Below are positions 1 through 7,560 of a stretch of 19,190 nucleotides of DNA, piece after piece. The notes beneath the pieces are model-generated. The model ran no database searches. It was given only the letters and a program-made list of their open reading frames with translations, and had not been told where the DNA came from. Origin of the DNA: Flavobacteriaceae bacterium (GTDB lineage: Bacteria > Bacteroidota > Bacteroidia > Flavobacteriales > Flavobacteriaceae); NCBI GenBank assembly GCA_019090365.1, contig JAHRWC010000167.1, forward strand, positions 1 to 19,190, given 5' to 3'. The stretch's first letter is position 1. Every line of letters begins with the position of its first letter. Made by a program: the position numbers and the translations under genes.

Positions 1-105
1 GGCTTTTTGCCAAATTTATCTATCCTGGATCTATTATTTAATGAAGGTCCAAATACGATTACTTATTTAAAAGAATTGAAAATTAATCCCAACCAACTGT
101 CGTAA
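1..105 (+). CDS. WbqC-like family protein, C-terminal end only (5' end outside window)
   Basis: An open frame runs from the first base and ends in TAA at 103-105. It gives 34 residues that begin GFLPNLSILDLLFNEGP and continue NTITYLKEL. This resembles my memory of the C-terminus of WbqC-like proteins (PF08889) of Flavobacteriaceae, where an (F/I)P-LSILDLLFN-GP segment is typical. The role of the family is unclear; it was named after an O-antigen cluster gene. In related genomes a wbqC-like gene lies near lepB and dapB and faces the endonuclease/rhomboid/mutL cluster, which agrees with the arrangement here. Its last 23 bases overlap the 3' end of the convergent gene at 83-1102. The family call rests on a short tail recognised from memory. 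Confidence 0.7.
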   Translation, partial: GFLPNLSILDLLFNEGPNTITYLKELKINPNQLS

Positions 106-1102
106 CAATAGGATAATGGTCTGAAAAAGTTTTCTCAACCGTATTAAACTTTAAAACATCGAATGATTTTGAAGTAAAAATATAATCAATTCGCATTGGA
201 TATGAATCAAATGAATACGTAGTTCCAATTCCGTTTCCTCTTTCAATGAAAGTATCTTTCATATCATTTTGCAATTCTTTATAAGTATATGAAAATGGAG
301 TGTTATTAAAATCACCGCTTAAAAGCACTGGATATTTTGAGGTTGTTTTATGTGCCAACACTTGAACTACCTGATTTTGTTGCTTAACAAATGCACCAGC
401 AATTCTTTTTCTTAATCTGTCTTTATTCTCTTCCTGTATTGAACTAACGGAAGGCGTTATACTCATAGATTGTAAATGCAAGTTATAGATTCTCAGTGTA
501 TCGCTATTAACAATTACATCTGCATAAATTCCATTGTTATTTGATTCTAAAAAATCAAAAGCTCCCTTTTCTATCAAAGGATATTTTGAAAATATAGCAT
601 GACCTAATTTTGTTGTTTTTCTTTTAAAGTATTTGTATTGATAAGGATAAGCTGAAAAATCTACTTCATGTTCTCTATAATATTCTTGAATACTAATAAT
701 ATCTGGCTGTTGTTCTTTTATAATTTCTGATATAATTCCAGGTACATTTTTTTCTTTTGGGTTTTTCTCATAAGCATTGAAAAGTCTAACATTGTAGCTT
801 AATAAGGTTAAGTTGTTTTCATAATTTGATACATCACCTTCCGAAGAAAATTCAAAAAAAGGATTAAAATGAAAGTAAGCTATTAACAATATTAACCCTG
901 AAAGCAAAGCCTTCTTTTTTAATCGAATCGTCCAATAAAAAAAGAATAAGATATTAATTAAAATTAAGGGAGAAACTGCTAAACTCAACACTGATAGCGT
1001 AGGTGATGTCTGTGGAGGCACATATGGTAGAATAAATGAAATAACTAATAGTATTGCTACTAAGCTATTCAATCCATATAATATTTTTTTTAAAATCCCC
1101 AA
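83..1102 (-). CDS. Membrane-anchored endonuclease/exonuclease/phosphatase (EEP) family protein
   Basis: 339 residues. The N-terminus carries about three hydrophobic segments (roughly residues 7-27, 38-58 and 66-80). A complete EEP-fold hydrolase domain follows from about residue 97. Visible motifs, in order, are LLSYNVR (N104), ISIQE (E140), NLHL (H209), SGDFNNTP (D264, N266), RIDYIF (D306) and SDHYPI (D328, H329), so the metal and catalytic set of the DNase I/AP-endonuclease/sphingomyelinase superfamily looks intact. The substrate (DNA, phospholipid or inositol phosphate) cannot be told from the sequence. The likely topology places the domain at the membrane, side unknown. The start is TTG at 1100-1102: no ATG occurs in frame upstream before a stop at 1118-1120, and the next internal Met is beyond residue 200. 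It is the last gene of the minus-strand cluster, 51 bp after the rhomboid gene, and overlaps the convergent wbqC-like gene by 23 bp. Confidence 0.88.
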   Translation of the reverse strand: MGILKKILYGLNSLVAILLVISFILPYVPPQTSPTLSVLSLAVSPLILINILFFFYWTIRLKKKALLSGLILLIAYFHFNPFFEFSSEGDVSNYENNLTLLSYNVRLFNAYEKNPKEKNVPGIISEIIKEQQPDIISIQEYYREHEVDFSAYPYQYKYFKRKTTKLGHAIFSKYPLIEKGAFDFLESNNNGIYADVIVNSDTLRIYNLHLQSMSITPSVSSIQEENKDRLRKRIAGAFVKQQNQVVQVLAHKTTSKYPVLLSGDFNNTPFSYTYKELQNDMKDTFIERGNGIGTTYSFDSYPMRIDYIFTSKSFDVLKFNTVEKTFSDHYPIVTTVGWD

Positions 1103-1153
1103 CTTAAACGGTTTTGCCTATTTCTAAACGAACACTTTAACTTTTTAGTCTAA

Positions 1154-2035
1154 TCAATCTTCTTTCCCAGCTTTAAAAAGAAAATCCTTTTCGGCTTTTG
1201 TTAAGCTTTCATATCCACTTTTTCCTATTTTATCTAAAATAGCATCAATCTTTTTTTGATGCTCATCTTTAGAATTATTGGCTTTAGTTTTTGTTTTAGC
1301 TTTTTTAGCATGTGTTGTTTTATGTACTTTCTTAAAAGGCCTTTTACTTCTAGGTTTAAATTGATTTACAAACCAATCTAATATGTTTTCAAACCATTTC
1401 CCTATGTCATTCCCCTTTGCTAATTGTATGGCATACACATAACCAAATATAGCTCCTCCAACATGTGCAATTAGCCCGCCTTCATTTCCAGAAGTTGGTA
1501 AACGTAATAAATCAAACAAAAATAAGAACAAAGCTATTTGCCAAAGTTTAATCGTTAGTGTGAAAAACCGTAAAGATGTATTTGGAGTATAAGTAGCTAT
1601 AAAAACAATAACTGCCATTACTGCTCCAGAAGCACCTAATAAATAGCCAGATTGATTTTTGAAAACTGGCAATACATTGTAAGATAAAATAAATAATAAG
1701 CCTCCAAAAAAGCCGCCTAATAAATAAAGAGTTAAAAAACGTTTTTCAGAAAAAAGGTTGAGTATATATTTTCCAAACCAGTTCAACCAAAGCATATTAA
1801 ACAATAAATGGAACAAGCCAAAATGTAAAAAACTATAAGTAAATAATGACCAAGGTTGAGTGATTAAATCACCAATGTTTTCGGGTAACACCAACCATTT
1901 TGTTAATATTGCTGGAGGTATAGAGAAGAAAAATGAACTAAGGTTGATTAATAGAAATACAACTATATTGATTGCTATTAATTTTATAACAATACTAGAT
2001 TTTTTAAACTGATATAATAGATTGTTTGTAGCCAT
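1154..2035 (-). CDS. Rhomboid family intramembrane serine protease with DUF6576-like C-terminal tail
   Basis: 293 residues from the ATG at 2033-2035. A TTG four codons further upstream would overlap the preceding gene, so I prefer the ATG, which lies 2 bp after that gene's stop. The rhomboid core has about six membrane segments. H76-x3-N80 sits in the HFGLFHLLFN stretch, the catalytic serine is S136 in GASGA (134-138), and the catalytic histidine is H191 in AHVGG. The expected Ser-His dyad is therefore present. After residue 225 comes a Lys-rich basic linker (about 228-252) and a C-terminal segment (about 262-290, IDAILDKIGKSGYESLTKAE) that matches the tail domain named DUF6576 in Bacteroidota rhomboids. 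Rhomboids cleave membrane proteins within or near the bilayer; the substrate here is unknown. It is the second of two adjacent rhomboid genes. Confidence 0.93.
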   Translation of the reverse strand: MATNNLLYQFKKSSIVIKLIAINIVVFLLINLSSFFFSIPPAILTKWLVLPENIGDLITQPWSLFTYSFLHFGLFHLLFNMLWLNWFGKYILNLFSEKRFLTLYLLGGFFGGLLFILSYNVLPVFKNQSGYLLGASGAVMAVIVFIATYTPNTSLRFFTLTIKLWQIALFLFLFDLLRLPTSGNEGGLIAHVGGAIFGYVYAIQLAKGNDIGKWFENILDWFVNQFKPRSKRPFKKVHKTTHAKKAKTKTKANNSKDEHQKKIDAILDKIGKSGYESLTKAEKDFLFKAGKED

Positions 2036-2037
2036 AT

Positions 2038-2784
2038 TTAATTCCAACGACGATCATTAAAACTGTTCTTTTTCCAATACCAAGCCATAATAAAACCAAA
2101 TAATGCACCTCCAATATGTGCCCAATGTGCGATACCTTGGCCAAACAATGAAACACCTGTTAAACCTGAGAATAAATCCATAAGGATTACTGCTGGAATA
2201 AAATATTTCGCTTTAATAGGTATCGGTAAAAATATAAGCATTAATTCGGCATTAGGGTACATTAAACCAAATGCAACTAATACGCCATATATTGCGCCTG
2301 AAGCACCAACTGCTGGTGTATTAAAAGAGGTGAAAAAATTTCTGGAAACATCAAGTCCAATTTCTGGAATTTCTCTATAAGAACCTTGTGCTAGTGTATT
2401 ATTTACTAAATCCCAAATCTCAGTTTCTGAGGCTCCTAATGATAATAAGGCTTCAAATCCTGTATGAAAATGATAATAATTAACTAATGAATGAATTAAA
2501 GCTGCTCCTAAACCTGCCGAAAAGTAAAAGAATAAAAATTTCTTTTTTCCCCATTGTGCTTCCAAAGGAGAACCAAACATAAACAGACCAAACATATTAA
2601 ACAAAATATGACTAAAACCTCCATGCATGAACATATGAGTCAAGGGTTGCCACAATTGAAAACGAGGGCTTTCAAAATAAAATAATGAAAACCAATCATC
2701 TAACAACACATAAAACTGCGATCCCAAAAAGAAAATCACATTAATAATAATAAGATGTTTTACTGTATCTGTTAATCTACCCAT
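2038..2784 (-). CDS. Rhomboid family intramembrane serine protease
   Basis: 248 residues, starting with ATG immediately after the mutL stop codon (TAA then ATG with no spacer). Rhomboid motifs are complete: H54 and H59-x3-N63 in the second membrane segment, GASGA at 160-164 with catalytic S162, and AHWAHIGG with catalytic H223. Between about residues 103 and 157 there is a longer hydrophilic insertion than in the neighbouring rhomboid, which probably forms a loop between membrane segments. It lacks the basic linker and DUF6576-like tail of its neighbour. The two proteins are clearly different in sequence, so the pair is an old duplication or two separate rhomboid types. Tight packing with mutL and the next rhomboid suggests cotranscription. 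The substrate is unknown. Confidence 0.93.
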   Translation of the reverse strand: MGRLTDTVKHLIIINVIFFLGSQFYVLLDDWFSLFYFESPRFQLWQPLTHMFMHGGFSHILFNMFGLFMFGSPLEAQWGKKKFLFFYFSAGLGAALIHSLVNYYHFHTGFEALLSLGASETEIWDLVNNTLAQGSYREIPEIGLDVSRNFFTSFNTPAVGASGAIYGVLVAFGLMYPNAELMLIFLPIPIKAKYFIPAVILMDLFSGLTGVSLFGQGIAHWAHIGGALFGFIMAWYWKKNSFNDRRWN

Positions 2785-4632
2785 TTACATAAATTTTTTA
2801 TCTAAATCTGACGCATCAATTGTGATGAGCACAGGTTTATTAGTAGGTGAAATCGTTGGTTCTTTACAAGCAAATAATTGGTGAATTAAATGTTCTTGTT
2901 CTTCTGTATTTAAAGATTTCCCTGTTTTTACTGCAAAACTTTTTGCTAATGATTTTGCTAATAAGTCATTCTGACTAAATCCAGGTTCGGGAATTTCATC
3001 ATTAATATCATTGATCAACTGTACTAAGATATTGCTTATCTGACTTTCAGTAATATTTACAGGTATTCCACTTATCTCTAAGGAATCAATTTTAAAGGAA
3101 GAAAACACAAATCCAGTATGTTCTAGTTGTTCTTGAATTCCTTTAATAATTGCAATGTCTATATGTGATAAATGAATTTGCAGTGGAAACAATAATTGCT
3201 GACTCACAGCTTCTTTAACCGTTATATTTTTTAATAGCTCTTCATACAATACACGTTGATGCGCCAAATTTTGATGTATGACCATCATTCCGCTTTTCAC
3301 AGGGCTAATAATATATTTCTTTTGAAGTTGAAAAGTACTTCTTCCACTTACATTATCATTGGTTTCAAACAATTTTCCAGTAACTTCATCACTTTCAAAT
3401 TTTAAATCATGTTTAGAAAACTTTTCAGTTGAAGCACCATTTTCTAGACCAACATACATTGCTTCCCAAGAAGATGTTTTATCTCTCTTAAAAGAAGAAT
3501 TATAACTTCCTTGAGAAGTTTCTTTCTGAAAAGGATTAAAATTTCTATCCACTTCTATAGTTGGAGGAACCGGTTTTTTATTATTGTAATCGTAAGGTGT
3601 TTCAAGCCCTGAATCTTTATTAAAATCTAACACAGGAGCAATACTAAACTGTCCCAAACTATGCTTAATTGTAGCTCTTAACATTGCGTATATAGAATGT
3701 TCATCATCAAATTTAATTTCAGTCTTTGTTGGATGAATATTAATATCAATGGATTGAGGATCTACTTCTAAGAATAAAAAATAACCAGGTTGAGTACCTT
3801 CTTTTATTAGTCCTTCAAAAGCAGAAAGAATGGCATGATGCAAATAAGGGCTTTTTATATATCGATTATTGACAAAGAAAAACTGTTCTCCTCTACTCTT
3901 TTTAGCAAATGCTGGTTTATTGATAAAACCATCAACAACTACAATATCGGTTTCTTCTGAAACAGGAACTAACTTTTCATTTGTTTTAGCCCCAAATATG
4001 TTGACAATTCTTTGTCGAATGTTTGAACTTGGCAAATTAAAAATTGATGCACCATTACTTATCATAATAAATTCAATCTTTGGATGCGCTAAAGCAACTC
4101 GATGGAATTCATCAATTATATGTCTTGTTTCTACAGGGTTACTTTTTAAAAAATTTCTTCTAGCTGGAATATTGTAGAATAAATTTTTTACTGAAATAGT
4201 GGTTCCAGTTGGAACAACCACAGGTTCTTGAGAATTTACATTACTTCCTTCAATACAAATATGTGTACCAATTTCATCTTCTTCAGGTTTGGTTTTTAAT
4301 TCAACATGAGCAATAGCAGCAATTGAAGCTAATGCCTCTCCTCTAAAACCTTTCGTATGGATATTAAAAAGATCTTCAGCTTTACGAATTTTAGAAGTAG
4401 CATGACGTTCAAAACACAATCGTGCATCAGTCACACTCATCCCTTTTCCATTATCAATTATCTGAACTAACGTTTTTCCCGCATCCTTAATAACTAACTT
4501 TATGGAAGTTGCCTTTGCATCAATCGCGTTTTCAAGCAATTCTTTTACAACTGAAGCTGGTCGTTGAACAACCTCTCCTGCAGCAATTTGATTGGCAACG
4601 TGATCGGGTAATAACTGAATAATGTCTGCCAT
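2785..4632 (-). CDS. mutL: DNA mismatch repair protein MutL
   Basis: 615 residues, a normal length. MutL links MutS mismatch recognition to downstream strand incision and repair in the cytoplasm. The N-terminal GHKL ATPase is intact: ELLENAIDA (E31 catalytic, N35 for Mg), DNGKGM (60-65), RHATSKI (76-82) and GFRGEAL (95-101), followed by the conserved VPTGTTISVKNLFYNIPARR stretch. The S5-like transducer domain follows, with NIHPTKTEIKF at 298-308. Residues about 335-430 form a low-conservation linker, then comes the C-terminal dimerisation domain (about 435-605). There the usual endonuclease motif DQHA-xx-E is replaced by HQNLAHQRVLYE (453-464). The later ACR-type and CPHGRP-type zinc-site motifs also look lost (LAKSFAV, SPTNKP). 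The start ATG shares its A with the stop of the upstream small gene (TAATG), implying translational coupling. Confidence 0.97.
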   Translation of the reverse strand: MADIIQLLPDHVANQIAAGEVVQRPASVVKELLENAIDAKATSIKLVIKDAGKTLVQIIDNGKGMSVTDARLCFERHATSKIRKAEDLFNIHTKGFRGEALASIAAIAHVELKTKPEEDEIGTHICIEGSNVNSQEPVVVPTGTTISVKNLFYNIPARRNFLKSNPVETRHIIDEFHRVALAHPKIEFIMISNGASIFNLPSSNIRQRIVNIFGAKTNEKLVPVSEETDIVVVDGFINKPAFAKKSRGEQFFFVNNRYIKSPYLHHAILSAFEGLIKEGTQPGYFLFLEVDPQSIDINIHPTKTEIKFDDEHSIYAMLRATIKHSLGQFSIAPVLDFNKDSGLETPYDYNNKKPVPPTIEVDRNFNPFQKETSQGSYNSSFKRDKTSSWEAMYVGLENGASTEKFSKHDLKFESDEVTGKLFETNDNVSGRSTFQLQKKYIISPVKSGMMVIHQNLAHQRVLYEELLKNITVKEAVSQQLLFPLQIHLSHIDIAIIKGIQEQLEHTGFVFSSFKIDSLEISGIPVNITESQISNILVQLINDINDEIPEPGFSQNDLLAKSLAKSFAVKTGKSLNTEEQEHLIHQLFACKEPTISPTNKPVLITIDASDLDKKFM

Positions 4633-4922
4633 TACATTTTTAAACTGAATATAGATAAATCGAAATCAATAATAAAAAGAAAGAATAATACAAGAATAGC
4701 TACGATAATTAAGATTGTTTTATTGGTACCTTTCTTTTCAGTACTTTGTAAATCCTGAATAGCGTTTTTAAACTTTCCTTTAAGCCCTTGATTTTCACCT
4801 ACAGTACTTCTAAATTTATCAAATTTATGTTCAATTTGATATGGATTACCCTCACCTTTATCATTATAATAACGTGGTGAATACCCATACTTTTTATTTT
4901 TTCTTGTTTTTAGAAGTCCCAT
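4632..4922 (-). CDS. Small conserved one-transmembrane protein (often mislabelled riboflavin synthase subunit beta)
   Basis: 96 residues. The N-terminal part is basic and polar (KTRKNKKYGYSPRYYNDKGE), the middle (about 28-66) is helical and charged, and one hydrophobic segment lies near the C-terminus (about 69-87). This suggests a tail-anchored membrane protein with a mostly cytoplasmic N-terminus. I recognise it as a small protein conserved between ribH and mutL in Flavobacteriaceae. It has no riboflavin-synthase features; I believe that label spread only because of the neighbouring ribH. Its stop overlaps the mutL start by one base, and 143 bp separate it from ribH. Function unknown. Confidence 0.85.
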   Translation of the reverse strand: MGLLKTRKNKKYGYSPRYYNDKGEGNPYQIEHKFDKFRSTVGENQGLKGKFKNAIQDLQSTEKKGTNKTILIIVAILVLFFLFIIDFDLSIFSLKM

Positions 4923-5065
4923 AGTATTTCAAATGTAGTTAAAAATGTAGTGTGTAGGCTATCTAACACTTCTCATTTATCAACAATAGTTATACCAAAT
5001 GTGATTAAAAAATTATTCTGAAAGTAAAAATACTAATGATCTAACAAGTCTTTATTAAATAAAAC

Positions 5066-5563
5066 TTAAAACTTAGCGTCTTTTCTAAGTTGTGCCATTT
5101 TTATTGCAGCGATAGCAGCTTCAGTTCCTTTATTACCATGAATACCACCACTTCTATCTATAGATTGTTGCATTGTATTATCTGTAAGTACACAGAATAT
5201 AACAGGAATATCATTTTGTACATTAAGATCTTTAATCCCTTGTGAAACTCCTTCACAAACAAAATCGAAATGTTTCGTCTCTCCCTGAATTACACTACCA
5301 ATTGCAATTACACAATCTAGCATATCATAGCTTTCTTGCATTTTTTTACAACCGTATATCAGTTCAAAACTACCAGGAACGTTCCAACGAACAATGTTTT
5401 CTTTAATAGCTCCATTCTCTAATAATGCATCAAATGCTCCTTGAAACAATCCTTCAGTAATGGTTGGGTTCCATTCTGAAACAACAATCCCAAACCGAAA
5501 ATTTTTCGAGTTTGGGATTGTTGCTTTATCGTAAGTAGATAAATTTTTATTTTTTGTAGCCAT
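5066..5563 (-). CDS. ribH: 6,7-dimethyl-8-ribityllumazine synthase
   Basis: 165 residues, the normal length. RibH condenses 5-amino-6-(ribitylamino)uracil with 3,4-dihydroxy-2-butanone 4-phosphate to form lumazine, the penultimate step of riboflavin synthesis, in the cytoplasm. Family motifs are all present: SEWNPTITEG (29-38, aromatic residue at the pyrimidine site), VPGSFEL (62-68), GSVIQGETKHFDF (89-101) with the catalytic H98, PVIFCVLT (120-127), and R137 and NKGTEAA (144-150) for phosphate binding and the C-terminal part. The ATG lies one base after the stop of the upstream TPR gene. No other riboflavin gene and no FMN riboswitch is seen in the window, so the gene stands apart from the rest of its pathway. 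Confidence 0.97.
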   Translation of the reverse strand: MATKNKNLSTYDKATIPNSKNFRFGIVVSEWNPTITEGLFQGAFDALLENGAIKENIVRWNVPGSFELIYGCKKMQESYDMLDCVIAIGSVIQGETKHFDFVCEGVSQGIKDLNVQNDIPVIFCVLTDNTMQQSIDRSGGIHGNKGTEAAIAAIKMAQLRKDAKF

Positions 5564-5564
5564 A

Positions 5565-6329
5565 TTATTTCATTGCTTCTACTTTTCCTTCATATAAAGT
5601 AGCCTTTGAATTTTCTGCTGAAGTAGGATAATTTTCAGTAATCGCTTTAAAATGCTTTAATGCAACTTCAGTTTTTCCTAAGTTAATTGCAATAATTCCT
5701 GCTTTCAATAAAAAACGAGGTGTTGTAACATCATTATTACGTAATGCTGCAGCAGCTTCATAGTATTTTAAAGCTTGTTCATTTTGTTCTAATTGAGCAA
5801 AAGCATCTCCAATAGCTCCTTTTGCTATAGGTGCTAACATATCATCTTCACTTTTAAAACTATCTAAATGTGAAATTGCCTCTTGGTATTTTCCTGTATT
5901 CAAATAAGCGATACCGGCGTAATAATTTGCAAGATTTCCAGCATTTGTACTTCCGTAATTTTCAATAATATCAAGGAAACCATATTTCCCTTCACCTCCA
6001 TTAAGAGATAAATTATATAATGAATCTTTTGAAGTAGCAGTTAATGCTTGCTCGTAATATTGCTGAGCTTGGTACATGTCATTTACAGCTTCTACTTCTT
6101 TAGGCTCTTGGATAAATTGTTGGTATCCTAAATATCCTAATACACAGATTGCGATAACACCTACAATACTTAATATTGCTTTTTGGTTTTTTTCAACCCA
6201 TGCTTCCGTCTTATTAGCAGTTTCATCTAAAGTATTAAATACTTCAGCTGTTGTGCTATCATCTTCCAACTCTACTTGCTTTTCAGCTTTCGTTTTTGGT
6301 TTATATCCTCGTTTCTTGTACGTTGCCAT
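5565..6329 (-). CDS. Tetratricopeptide-repeat protein with one N-terminal transmembrane segment
   Basis: 254 residues from the ATG at 6327-6329. A longer frame reaches a GTG at 6383, but its first 18 codons do not look conserved and would cover the likely promoter. The N-terminus is Lys-rich and cytoplasmic (MATYKKRGYKPKTKAEKQ), followed by an acidic stretch, one membrane segment (about 51-70), and then TPR-type helices from about residue 83 to the end (for example YYAGIAYLNTGKYQEAISHL and GDAFAQLEQNEQALKYYEAA). The layout resembles the YfgM-like TPR family: a single TM with an external TPR domain that probably acts as a protein-interaction scaffold or chaperone partner. The exact role is unknown. 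It is the first gene of the minus-strand cluster, 1 bp before ribH, and divergent from recF. Confidence 0.88.
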   Translation of the reverse strand: MATYKKRGYKPKTKAEKQVELEDDSTTAEVFNTLDETANKTEAWVEKNQKAILSIVGVIAICVLGYLGYQQFIQEPKEVEAVNDMYQAQQYYEQALTATSKDSLYNLSLNGGEGKYGFLDIIENYGSTNAGNLANYYAGIAYLNTGKYQEAISHLDSFKSEDDMLAPIAKGAIGDAFAQLEQNEQALKYYEAAAALRNNDVTTPRFLLKAGIIAINLGKTEVALKHFKAITENYPTSAENSKATLYEGKVEAMK

Positions 6330-6349
6330 AATTTCACTTGTTAGGTTTG

Positions 6350-6357
6350 CAAAAATA
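6350..6357 (-). promoter_or_regulatory. Possible -7 element of the TPR-ribH-mutL cluster
   Basis: On the minus strand the octamer reads TATTTTTG, matching the Bacteroidota -7 consensus TAnnTTTG, and lies about 20 bp before the chosen TPR start. The nearest TTG upstream is 25 bp away, longer than the usual 17-23 bp spacing, so the -33 half is weak. It supports the downstream ATG over the GTG at 6383. Confidence 0.35.
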
Positions 6358-6479
6358 AAATATTTATTAGAATTTAAAAGCACAACTATTTATTATTTTT
6401 CGATAATTTGCAATCCCATTAATTGTGAGTTTCAAAAATTTAAAAAAATATCAATATAACTCGCAACAGGCTGATTACT

Positions 6480-7559
6480 ATGACGCTAAAAGACATTTCA
6501 TTACTTAACTATAAGAATTTTGAATCGATTACGTTTCAATTTGACCCTAAGATTAACTGTTTAGTGGGTAATAATGGGGTTGGAAAAACCAATGTGCTGG
6601 ATGCAATCTACCATCTTTCCTTCGGAAAAAGCTATTTTAATCCAATAACAGGGCAAAATATAAAACATGGAGAAGAATTCTTTGTAGTTGAGGGAAATTA
6701 TGCGAAGAATGATCGGGATGAACGTTTTATAGTGAGTGCAAAAAGAGGTCAAAAGAAAATTATAAAAAGGAATAACAAGGTTTATGAAAAATTCAGTGAC
6801 CATATAGGTTTTTTACCACTTGTAATCATTTCACCTGCTGATAGAGATCTTATTATTGAAGGAAGTGATACCCGTAGAAAATTTATTGATGGAGTTATTT
6901 CACAAGGTGATTCTAGTTATTTAAAAACGCTTTTAAATTATAATAAAGTGATATCTCAACGTAATTCGCTTTTAAAATATTTTGCAGTGAATCACACTTT
7001 TAATCAGGACACTTTAGATATTTACAATGAGCAAATGCATGAATATGGTTCGATCATTTTTGAAAAAAGAAAAATATTTCTTGATAATTTCTTACCTATC
7101 TTTTTAAAAAGACATCAATCCATTAGTAACAGCAAAGAGTCTGTTAATTTAACTTATAGAAGTCAGTTACAAGAAAGTGATTTACGTACTTTACTTCAAG
7201 AAAATGCTTTAAAAGATAAGATAAGTCAATATTCAAACTTTGGTATTCATAAAGATGACCTCATTTTTGAAATTGATGGACATCCTATAAAAAAGTTTGG
7301 TTCACAAGGGCAACAAAAATCATATTTAATAGCCTTAAAATTGGCTCAATTCGATTTTATCAAAGAACAGAATAAAGTGAATCCGATTTTACTTATGGAT
7401 GATATTTTTGATAAATTAGATGAAAATAGAGTGGAGCAAATTATTACCTTAGTTGATAATGAAGATTTTGGCCAGTTATTTATTAGCGACACACATGCTG
7501 AACGAACTGAAAATGTGATAAAAAAAGTACATCAAACCTATAAAATGATTCATTTATAA
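6480..7559 (+). CDS. recF: DNA replication/repair protein RecF
   Basis: 359 residues, full length for RecF. RecF is an SMC/ABC-like ATPase that helps load RecA at single-strand gaps through RecO and RecR. Visible motifs are Walker [10 protein letters not shown] (30-38), the RecF-specific segment [20 protein letters not shown] (118-137), the ABC signature GSQGQQKS (274-281), and Walker B with D-loop [15 protein letters not shown] (303-317). H340 of SDTHAERT (336-343) lies in the switch region. The ATG at 6480 begins with the usual [12 protein letters not shown] start of the family. It diverges from the TPR gene and is followed after one base by the DUF721 gene, so the two are very likely cotranscribed. 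No exact TAnnTTTG promoter is visible upstream. Confidence 0.97.
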   Translation: MTLKDISLLNYKNFESITFQFDPKINCLVGNNGVGKTNVLDAIYHLSFGKSYFNPITGQNIKHGEEFFVVEGNYAKNDRDERFIVSAKRGQKKIIKRNNKVYEKFSDHIGFLPLVIISPADRDLIIEGSDTRRKFIDGVISQGDSSYLKTLLNYNKVISQRNSLLKYFAVNHTFNQDTLDIYNEQMHEYGSIIFEKRKIFLDNFLPIFLKRHQSISNSKESVNLTYRSQLQESDLRTLLQENALKDKISQYSNFGIHKDDLIFEIDGHPIKKFGSQGQQKSYLIALKLAQFDFIKEQNKVNPILLMDDIFDKLDENRVEQIITLVDNEDFGQLFISDTHAERTENVIKKVHQTYKMIHL

Positions 7560-7560
7560 C

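Noticed and set aside
3869..4177. Plus-strand open frame of 102 codons inside mutL
   Set aside because: It is antisense to the conserved MutL ATPase/transducer region and shows no domain, so it is a frame shadow.
4923..5065. Possible FMN riboswitch or small RNA in the 143-bp gap after ribH
   Set aside because: The gap lies downstream, not upstream, of ribH, is AT-rich, and shows no RFN-like conserved stems. Only a weak -7 match near 4930-4937 is visible.
6330..6383. Extension of the TPR protein to a GTG at 6383
   Set aside because: The extra 18 residues do not fit the family start (MATYKKRGYKPKTK) and would run over the likely -7 element.
6076..6459. Plus-strand open frame of 127 codons upstream of recF
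   Set aside because: It lies antisense to the membrane segment and N-terminus of the TPR protein, and its residues mirror that coding sequence. No family resemblance.
6561..6803. Minus-strand open frame inside recF
   Set aside because: Antisense to the Walker A region of a clear RecF.
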